A stretch of DNA of 5,837 nucleotides, from contig CAZEUZ010000003.1 in the NCBI GenBank assembly GCA_964515805.1, positions 1 to 5,837 on the forward strand, written 5' to 3'. Of this stretch, positions 1 through 5,396 are shown in pieces. Numbering within the stretch: position 1 is the first letter of the stretch; each line of letters starts with the position of its first letter. A program made the translations under genes and the position numbers. Under the pieces are notes generated by a model. The model saw only the letters and a list, made by a program, of their open reading frames with translations. It searched no databases and was not told the DNA's origin. This DNA comes from CAZEUZ01 sp964515805. Lineage in GTDB: Bacteria > Pseudomonadota > Gammaproteobacteria > Pseudomonadales > Cellvibrionaceae.

Positions 1-1
1 A

Positions 2-862
2 AACGTACTACTGATGCACCAATTGGGAGATGTTGAGAAAGACCAGATATGGATCGAATACAATAACTTTCTGACAGATAAACAACACAGTGAAGCTGTT
101 GCAAAGAGCGCGATCAATTATATTTTGTCGGAATACAGTGATTGGGACGAGTTTATTGTCGGCGCCATAACGGAGAAAGAGGCCAATAGGTTCTCTGAGT
201 TGACCGATCTTACTTATGTAGGGCTGTGGCAAGCCCCTAGCTATGGCGTCAACATTGCCGAACTTCGCGAAAATGAAAAAAACTATTTATCCACTTTATC
301 AAAAAATACTCGCTATCAAATTCGACGGTCAGCTAAAGGCTATAATCAGCAGGGAGCGATAACGCTTGAAAGGGCTGAAAGTGTCAGTGAAGCATTACAT
401 TTATTTGAACAAATTGCTCCTCTGCATATCAAACGGTGGGGTAAAAAGTCCGGCGACAGTGGTTTTACCAATAGACATTTCGTTAACTTTCATCAAGCCT
501 TGATAAAGACAGCCTGGCCAAGACAACAAATTGATATATGGAAACTGAGCGCTGGAACAAAAGCGATTGGTTTTTTTTATGACTTTCTTTATCAGAGCCA
601 AGTGTACTTTTACCTATCGGGGTTGGTCAAAGAGCAGGACAACAAACTAAGGCCAGGTCTCCTCGGACACAGTTTATGTGTAGAGCGATACCTCGCTCAA
701 GGCTTCGATTATTATGACTTTATGGGTGGTGACGAACGTTATAAGGCAAATCTCGGTGAAATGGGTTCCAATTTGTATAAAATTTCGTTGCAGAAACCCA
801 AATTAAAATTTCAGCTCGAGCAGATGGGACGCAAAGTAAAAAATACTTTGATTTGTAAATAA
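2..862 (+). CDS. GNAT/FemAB-like acyltransferase (BioF2/CelD type), 5'-partial
   Basis: C-terminal part of a GNAT-fold acyltransferase of the Acetyltransf_6 (BioF2/CelD) group, related to FemAB. The reading frame is open to the left edge with no stop, and the ATG at 14 falls in what looks like the middle of the family's first domain, so the true start is probably upstream and roughly 80-100 residues are missing (inference from family length). Counting from the ATG at 14, two family hallmarks are visible: a basic segment KNTRYQIRRSAKGY at residues 97-110, and a long C-terminal block at about 200-248 containing RPGLLGHSL, the acidic FMGGDERYKANLG and Tyr/Lys in ERYK. There are no membrane segments, so the protein is probably cytoplasmic. 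Such enzymes often sit in exopolysaccharide and PEP-CTERM/exosortase loci, and an exosortase gene follows 100 bases downstream on the same strand. Substrate unknown; acylation of a sugar, lipid carrier or peptide is possible. Confidence 0.85.
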   Translation, partial: NVLLMHQLGDVEKDQIWIEYNNFLTDKQHSEAVAKSAINYILSEYSDWDEFIVGAITEKEANRFSELTDLTYVGLWQAPSYGVNIAELRENEKNYLSTLSKNTRYQIRRSAKGYNQQGAITLERAESVSEALHLFEQIAPLHIKRWGKKSGDSGFTNRHFVNFHQALIKTAWPRQQIDIWKLSAGTKAIGFFYDFLYQSQVYFYLSGLVKEQDNKLRPGLLGHSLCVERYLAQGFDYYDFMGGDERYKANLGEMGSNLYKISLQKPKLKFQLEQMGRKVKNTLICK

Positions 863-866
863 ATAA

Positions 867-886
867 CCTCGCGCTTGCGCACGAGG
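867..886 (+). other. Imperfect stem-loop in the spacer before the exosortase gene
   Basis: CCTCG at 867-871 pairs with CGAGG at 882-886, then one mismatch, two further G-C pairs and a TTGC loop. It begins four bases after the acyltransferase stop codon. No T-run follows (the next bases are AATTCCCGCT), so it is not a standard intrinsic terminator. It could protect the 3' end of the upstream message or attenuate transcription into the exosortase gene. The structure is seen directly; the function is inference. Confidence 0.4.
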
Positions 887-952
887 AATTCCCGCTAGAT
901 TAAATATCAAGCATGGCAGTTCAATGGAATTACAAAAACATTAATGCAATAT

Positions 953-957
953 GGTGG
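953..957 (+). promoter_or_regulatory. Weak ribosome binding site for the TTG-started exosortase gene
   Basis: GGTGG lies five bases upstream of the TTG at 963 and is the only purine-rich anti-SD-like stretch near the start. A TAA at 960-962 closes the same frame immediately before the TTG, so the gene cannot begin further upstream, and no ATG or GTG occurs in the first 40 or so codons. The site is therefore accepted although it is a poor match to AGGAGG. Confidence 0.35.
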
Positions 958-962
958 TTTAA

Positions 963-2480
963 TTGAGTAATATTAGCGTCAATTGGTTAAGTAAAAAAGA
1001 ATACAGAGTAATCGCATTACTGGCTATCCTGTGGTTACTGGCCTTTTTTAAGGCTATATACTCCGCTGCAAGTGTTTGGTATATCAACGATATTTTCTTT
1101 CACTGTTTTTTTGTTCTCCCTGGTTCGATTTTCATCATTTGGCGCTTAAAGCCCAGGATTCTGCAGATACCACCTAAAACCAACTACTGGGCGCTGTTAC
1201 CTCTTGCAGGCGTCTTATTGATCGGAGTTTTCGGCTTTGCCGGTGATATTGCTATATTCACCCACTTTTCTGCATTCGCAACACTGCCTTTACTCATTTG
1301 GTTTTTATTGGGCACAAAGGCGGCGTTCATATTATGGTTTCCTCTGTTATTCGTCATGTTTTCTATTCCTATTGGGGAGGAATTAACTCCCCATCTTCAG
1401 GAAATTGCCGCTGATCTTTCTTTCCCGATCTTGCAGTTAATCGGTATACCTGCCTTTCGCAATGGTCTCTACATAGAGATACCTAACGGCACATTTGTTG
1501 TAGCCGAAGCTTGCTCCGGTATCAGCTTTCTTATTGCGTCTATTGTATTTGGCTCTATATATGCCTATATCAGTTATGTCAAAGTATGGCGACAATTATT
1601 GTTTTTTGCTTTGTCATTTGTTGTTCCCATTATTGCTAATGCACTGCGAGTTGTAGGGCTCATATTAGTGGGTCACTTTTTTGGTATGGAACATGCTTCA
1701 GGTGCCGATCATTTAACGTTTGGTTGGGTTTTCTTTGCATGTGTACTCATACTTTTATTTTTAACCGGAGAGATGCTCCGAACCAAGTCTGATAAAGCGG
1801 CTATACCTGAGGAACAATCAGTGGAAACTCACAAGGATTGGGCCACTTTTAAATACAAGAGACCGGTAACAATTGCATCAATTTCGCTCATCCTAGTACT
1901 TGGTTGGCAATTAGTTATGTTATTTAGCAAGCAGGGAGTTTCAGGCAGCATTGACGACATTGAGCTGGCAGAATTTTCAAAAGTCAGCGAAAAAGATCCT
2001 AGTTGGCAAGCAAAGTACGCCAATTCAGCCGATAGCTACTTCGGTTATATTACGGAAGGTGATACACGGGCCGATATCAATGTATTCTGGTACGGCGTTA
2101 TGGCTGATGATGCGGAATTGGTTTCATTGCAAAACAGACTGTTCGATGTTGATAAGTGGTCGCAAGTCGGCGTTCCACAAGTTCGTGTTATTAACTCAGG
2201 CGAAACTTCTTACTCTGTTAACATTCTCAAAATAACAACGTCGAGAGGTTACAAACGCCTTGTGGCCTACTGGTATGAGTTGCCTAATAGTCGAGAATCC
2301 AGCCGTGTCAAGACGAAACTTTACCAGACGGCCGATGTTATCTCAGGCGGGAGGGGTTCCGGTGCATTGGTTGCAGTTTCAATGACGTATAATTCATCCA
2401 ATCAACAAGAAATAGAAGGTACATTGGAAGTTACCGTTTCACAATATGCCGACAGTATAAAAGCGTCGCTTCCGTTTTAA
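963..2480 (+). CDS. xrtA: Exosortase A (EpsH) fused to EpsI domain
   Basis: Inner-membrane cysteine transpeptidase-like enzyme that, by family knowledge, cleaves C-terminal PEP-CTERM sorting tails of exported proteins in bacteria that also make an exopolysaccharide. The N-terminal part (about 1-270) is strongly hydrophobic, with roughly eight membrane segments. The three family catalytic positions are present: Cys184 in EACSG, Arg229 in NALRV and His250 in ADHLTFGW. A further membrane segment at about 301-321 leads into a periplasmic EpsI-type domain (about 330-505) with the characteristic WYELPNSRESSRVKTKL and SGGRGSGALVAVS stretches. The EpsH-EpsI fusion is the usual architecture of XrtA, and 505 residues is within its normal size. 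The start is TTG, directly after an in-frame TAA. The gene probably shares a transcript with the acyltransferase upstream and ends 24 bases from the convergent phosphofructokinase gene. The XrtA subtype rests on the fusion and is slightly less certain than exosortase itself. Confidence 0.93.
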   Translation: MSNISVNWLSKKEYRVIALLAILWLLAFFKAIYSAASVWYINDIFFHCFFVLPGSIFIIWRLKPRILQIPPKTNYWALLPLAGVLLIGVFGFAGDIAIFTHFSAFATLPLLIWFLLGTKAAFILWFPLLFVMFSIPIGEELTPHLQEIAADLSFPILQLIGIPAFRNGLYIEIPNGTFVVAEACSGISFLIASIVFGSIYAYISYVKVWRQLLFFALSFVVPIIANALRVVGLILVGHFFGMEHASGADHLTFGWVFFACVLILLFLTGEMLRTKSDKAAIPEEQSVETHKDWATFKYKRPVTIASISLILVLGWQLVMLFSKQGVSGSIDDIELAEFSKVSEKDPSWQAKYANSADSYFGYITEGDTRADINVFWYGVMADDAELVSLQNRLFDVDKWSQVGVPQVRVINSGETSYSVNILKITTSRGYKRLVAYWYELPNSRESSRVKTKLYQTADVISGGRGSGALVAVSMTYNSSNQQEIEGTLEVTVSQYADSIKASLPF

Positions 2481-2504
2481 TATGTTTTCTATAAATTGAA
2501 AGAG

Positions 2505-3770
2505 TTACGCATCGAACTCAACACCTGTTTTTTTTGGCGCTAGTTGCTTCCTCAGCCTTGCATAAGCAGGTAGCCCATTTTCATTGTAGGGAGGATAATC
2601 TTCTCCTTTGATTAATGGCGCAAGATAGTCGCGCGCCTTATCGGTAATGCCGTAGCCATCGGCGGATATATAGTTTCGGGGCATTTTTTTCTCGACATTG
2701 GCCACTTGACTTAACGGAGCCTCCTCAATAGTCCAACTATAATGATCACCCGGCTTGCGGATAATCGCTGGCATCACCCCATTTTTTCCATCGACAGCCA
2801 TTTCGACAGCGGCTTTACCAACAGCATAAGCCTGTTCTACATCTACGGCGGAAGCAATATGACGCGCCGCTCGCTGTAAATAATCCGCAAGAGCCCAGTG
2901 ATACTTGTAGCCTAGCTCAGCTTTGATCATCTGAGCTAACGTGGGTGCCACACCGCCTAGTTGCTTATGACCGAAGGCATCGACAGTGCCTGCATCAGCG
3001 ATAAAAGCGCCATCCTCGTATTGAGCTCCCTCAGAAGCAACGATAACGCAGTAACCACGCGCTTTTACCGTCGCGTCAACTCGCTGTAGAAACGATGCTT
3101 TATCAAAAGCAATTTCGGGAAACAGAATAATATGCGGTGCATCGCCTTCTTTCTCAACAGACAGACCGGCAGCGGCAGCGATCCAGCCTGCGTGGCGTCC
3201 CATCACTTCGAGAATGAATACTTTGGTGGAAGTGGCGCACATAGATTCGACGTCGAGCGCTGCCTCTTTCGTGGATACCGCGACATATTTGGCCACTGAA
3301 CCAAAACCGGGACTGTTATCCGTTAGAGGAAGATCATTATCGACCGTTTTAGGGACGTGAATAGCTTGAATAGGATAATTTAACTCTTTTGACAGCTGTG
3401 AGACTTTAAGACAAGTGTCAGCGGAGTCACCGCCACCATTGTAGAAAAAGTAACCAATATTGTGTGCCTTAAAGACATCGATAAGACGTTCATACTGGGC
3501 GCGATTTTCTTCTATGCTTTTAAGCTTATAGCGGCAAGAACCAAAAGCACCTGCGGGCGTATGCTTTAATGCCGCAATTGTCTCTGCACTTTCTTTGCTG
3601 GTATCGATTAATTCCTCGCGCAGAGCGCCGATAATGCCATTATTACCCGCGAACAAAGTGCCGATATCGTCACTGTGCTTACGTGCGGTTTCTATCACTC
3701 CACAAGCCGATGCGTTAATTACGGCGGTTACGCCGCCGGATTGTGCATAAAAAGCATTTTTCTTCGCCAT
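2505..3770 (-). CDS. pfp: 6-phosphofructokinase, probably pyrophosphate-dependent
   Basis: Phosphofructokinase-family enzyme acting on fructose 6-phosphate and fructose 1,6-bisphosphate in glycolysis/gluconeogenesis, cytoplasmic. Family motifs appear in order over 421 residues: the donor-binding loop SGGVTAVINA (11-20), NGGGDSADT (111-119), PKTVDNDL with the catalytic Asp (140-147), MGRHAGW (190-196), FPE (217-219) and YLQR (297-300). The residue aligned with E. coli Gly104 is Asp (GGGDS instead of GGDGS), and that aligned with Gly124 is Lys (PKTVDND instead of PGTIDND). By established PFK structure-function work these side chains block ATP and favour pyrophosphate, making the step reversible. 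The length exceeds the roughly 320 residues of bacterial ATP-PFK and fits the PPi type. The ATG is preceded by AGGAAG at five bases. The gene stands alone, convergent with the exosortase and divergent from mpl, with a possible 26-codon small ORF just upstream on the same strand. Confidence 0.93.
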   Translation of the reverse strand: MAKKNAFYAQSGGVTAVINASACGVIETARKHSDDIGTLFAGNNGIIGALREELIDTSKESAETIAALKHTPAGAFGSCRYKLKSIEENRAQYERLIDVFKAHNIGYFFYNGGGDSADTCLKVSQLSKELNYPIQAIHVPKTVDNDLPLTDNSPGFGSVAKYVAVSTKEAALDVESMCATSTKVFILEVMGRHAGWIAAAAGLSVEKEGDAPHIILFPEIAFDKASFLQRVDATVKARGYCVIVASEGAQYEDGAFIADAGTVDAFGHKQLGGVAPTLAQMIKAELGYKYHWALADYLQRAARHIASAVDVEQAYAVGKAAVEMAVDGKNGVMPAIIRKPGDHYSWTIEEAPLSQVANVEKKMPRNYISADGYGITDKARDYLAPLIKGEDYPPYNENGLPAYARLRKQLAPKKTGVEFDA

Positions 3771-3775
3771 AGTTA

Positions 3776-3781
3776 CTTCCT
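3776..3781 (-). promoter_or_regulatory. Ribosome binding site of the phosphofructokinase gene
   Basis: On the minus strand AGGAAG precedes the ATG at 3770 by five bases, supporting that start. It lies between the stop of the small upstream ORF (TGA ending at 3787) and the kinase start, so the two reading frames would be separated by 16 bases on one message. Confidence 0.65.
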
Positions 3782-3786
3782 GATTT

Positions 3787-3867
3787 TCAATCCCGTTTAC
3801 CGTCAGTCAACAATAAAAACAACTGGATAATACGGGAAACTAATATAAATTTCATGTTAAGCTTCAT
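3787..3867 (-). CDS. Candidate 26-residue hydrophobic small protein or leader peptide
   Basis: Minus-strand reading frame of 26 codons plus TGA, starting at an ATG with a good Shine-Dalgarno sequence (AGGAG, 3876-3880, eight bases upstream). The peptide begins MKLNMKF, continues with a hydrophobic stretch (ILVSRIIQLFLLLT) and ends in the charged tail DGKRD, which would fit a short membrane peptide with a basic N-terminus. It ends 16 bases before the phosphofructokinase start, as a leader peptide or a small first gene of the operon would. I do not recognise it. In an AT-rich spacer a frame this short can arise by chance; the Shine-Dalgarno sequence and position are the only support. Confidence 0.35.
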   Translation of the reverse strand: MKLNMKFILVSRIIQLFLLLTDGKRD

Positions 3868-3875
3868 GCCGTTTT

Positions 3876-3880
3876 CTCCT
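3876..3880 (-). promoter_or_regulatory. Shine-Dalgarno site of the candidate small ORF
   Basis: AGGAG on the minus strand, eight bases before the ATG at 3867, which is near-ideal spacing. A second purine-rich GGAGG lies further upstream at 3893-3897 but has no start codon at a suitable distance. No other annotated gene uses the AGGAG, which is the chief reason for taking the small ORF seriously. Confidence 0.4.
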
Positions 3881-3912
3881 GTACGGATTTTTCCTCCACG
3901 ACAGACAGTAAT

Positions 3913-5358
3913 ATGCATCTACATTTTCTTGGAATCTGTGGCACATTTATGGGCAGTTTGGCTCAACTGGCTGTTGCCAAAGGTTATCGTGTCACGGGGT
4001 GCGACAGCAATATTTACCCGCCGATGAGTGATCAATTGACTGCGGCTGGTGTTGATGTTATCGACGGTTACGATGCCAGTCAATTGGATTTGAACCCTGA
4101 TTTAATGATAGTCGGCAATGTAATTAGTCGTGGCAATCCTGTCATGGAAGCCATTCTTAACCGGCAACTGCCTTATACTTCCGGACCACAATGGTTGGGT
4201 GAACATATCCTGCAAAACCGCTGGGTGTTAGCTGTGGCAGGCACCCACGGCAAAACGATAACTAGTAGTATGTTGGCCTGGATTCTAGATTATGCAGGCA
4301 TGGCCCCAGGATATTTAATCGGTGGTGTACCAAAAAATTTTTCGACTTCCGCCCGGCTCGGCGAGACATCCTATTTCGTGATAGAAGCTGATGAATACGA
4401 TAGTGCGTTATTTGATAAACGCTCTAAGTTTATGCATTATCATCCACGGACATTAATTATTAACAACCTCGAGTTCGATCACGCCGACATCTTTCCCGAT
4501 ATCGCTGCTATCCAACAACAATTTCATCACCTTGTGCGCACCCTGCCACAACAAGGATTGATCGTTGTGCCGCAAGCTGTTCAGGCCATTGAAAAAGTAT
4601 TGGAAATGGGTTGTTGGTCAGAAGTACAAAAATTATCGGTCACTAACGGCGATACCTCTTCTAGCCAATGGCATGTAACGCCATTAACAACTGACAACGC
4701 TTCTTTTCAGGTATCTAAAGAGCTCTCGGTGAGGAATCAGGAGCTATCAGCGAGAGATAAAAAGTCCTCAGCGGAGCAATATCAAAAACAAGTTAATGTC
4801 GTTAATTGGCGACAATTTGGTAAACACAATATGACCAATGGCTTGGCCGCCGTCGCTGCTGCTTATCATGTCGGCGTACCTATCGATCTTGCGTGCGAAG
4901 CACTTTCATATTTTGATGGCGTTCAGCGGCGAATGGAATGTTTGGCCAATATAAAAAACATCAAGGTCTACGATGACTTTGCCCACCACCCTACGGCAAT
5001 CCAAACAACTTTGGAAGGGTTGCGAGCAAATGTTGGCGAAGAGAACATTATTGCTATTATTGAACCGCGTTCTAATACCATGCGCATGAGCATACACCCT
5101 ATGTCACAGCTGGCCAGTTGTTGTTCAGCGGCGGATTTCGTCTGTTGGTATCAACCGGACGGTATTCAATGGAACTTAGAGCAAGTCATTAAAATGAGTT
5201 CCGTACCTGCGGTTAGTTGCCGTTCTCATGATAGCTTAATTGCCAAAGCTGTTGAGCAAGCAAGGATTCCTTCTCATATTGTTATTATGAGCAATGGCAG
5301 TTTCGAAGGTGTTCATCAACGGATAATTAAAACTTTGCAAGAAAAATATGGTGACTAG
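3913..5358 (+). CDS. mpl: UDP-N-acetylmuramate:tripeptide ligase Mpl
   Basis: Murein-recycling ligase that joins the tripeptide L-Ala-gamma-D-Glu-meso-diaminopimelate, recovered from old peptidoglycan, to UDP-MurNAc using ATP; cytoplasmic, Mur ligase family. It matches E. coli Mpl along its whole length: N-terminal LGICGTFMG (6-14), VTGCDSNIYPPMS (27-39), SGPQWL (90-95), the ATP loop GTHGKT (110-115), EADEYD (158-163), NNLEFDHADIF (184-194), HNMTNGL (305-311), DDFAHHPTAI (354-363), EPRSNTM (384-390) and MSNGSFEG (459-466). The start agrees with the family N-terminus, though no good Shine-Dalgarno sequence precedes it. At 481 residues it is about 24 longer than E. coli Mpl; most of the excess is an insertion at about 268-292 made of degenerate 7-residue repeats. 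The residue after the ATP loop is Ile116 where Thr or Ser is usual. It probably forms an operon with ubiX, 38 bases downstream, an order also found in Pseudomonas. Confidence 0.97.
   Translation: MHLHFLGICGTFMGSLAQLAVAKGYRVTGCDSNIYPPMSDQLTAAGVDVIDGYDASQLDLNPDLMIVGNVISRGNPVMEAILNRQLPYTSGPQWLGEHILQNRWVLAVAGTHGKTITSSMLAWILDYAGMAPGYLIGGVPKNFSTSARLGETSYFVIEADEYDSALFDKRSKFMHYHPRTLIINNLEFDHADIFPDIAAIQQQFHHLVRTLPQQGLIVVPQAVQAIEKVLEMGCWSEVQKLSVTNGDTSSSQWHVTPLTTDNASFQVSKELSVRNQELSARDKKSSAEQYQKQVNVVNWRQFGKHNMTNGLAAVAAAYHVGVPIDLACEALSYFDGVQRRMECLANIKNIKVYDDFAHHPTAIQTTLEGLRANVGEENIIAIIEPRSNTMRMSIHPMSQLASCCSAADFVCWYQPDGIQWNLEQVIKMSSVPAVSCRSHDSLIAKAVEQARIPSHIVIMSNGSFEGVHQRIIKTLQEKYGD
4720..4782 (+). repeat. 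Degenerate 21-base tandem repeat inside mpl (three units)
   Basis: Units at 4720-4740, 4741-4761 and 4762-4782 are in frame with mpl and encode ELSVRNQ, ELSARDK and KSSAEQY. By eye, units 1 and 2 agree at about 14 of 21 bases and unit 3 is more diverged. CTCTCG at 4723-4728 and CGAGAG at 4751-4756 are exact inverted repeats, so the segment could also fold. It coincides with the place where this Mpl is about 20 residues longer than the E. coli protein. Repeat expansion or insertion of a small palindromic element into a surface loop are both possible. Confidence 0.5.
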
Positions 5359-5367
5359 AAATATGTT

Positions 5368-5395
5368 GGTATATAGCTTATTTCGGTATATAGCT
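5368..5395 (+). repeat. 11-base direct repeat between mpl and ubiX
   Basis: GGTATATAGCT occurs at 5368-5378 and again at 5385-5395, with 17 bases from start to start. The second copy ends one base before the ubiX ATG at 5397, where a ribosome binding site would be expected, and no proper Shine-Dalgarno sequence is present there. It may be a small tandem duplication or a binding site; the function is unknown. Confidence 0.6.
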
Positions 5396-5396
5396 A

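Noticed and set aside
1951..2235. 94-codon + strand open frame inside the exosortase gene
   Set aside because: It lies in another frame of the clear EpsI-domain coding region, has no family features and is an overlap artefact.
2502..2535. Possible terminator for the exosortase transcript: GAGTT (2502-2506) and AACTC (2515-2519) followed by eight T at 2528-2535
   Set aside because: The stem is only five base pairs and AT-rich, eight bases separate it from the T-run, and the T-run is explained by the Lys-Lys codons near the end of the phosphofructokinase gene on the other strand.
3782..3810. TTGACT on the minus strand (3805-3810) as a -35 box for the phosphofructokinase gene
   Set aside because: At 17 bases the partner hexamer is AAAATC, a very poor -10, and transcription would begin inside the ribosome binding site region.
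3826..3849. Forward -10-like hexamers GATAAT (3826-3831) and TATAAA (3844-3849) as promoters of mpl
   Set aside because: Neither has a recognisable -35 hexamer at 16-18 bases. The spacer must hold promoters for both divergent genes, but I cannot place them with confidence.
4906..5097. 63-codon minus-strand open frame within mpl
   Set aside because: It is antisense to the conserved DDFAHHP and EPRSNT regions of Mpl; a chance open frame.
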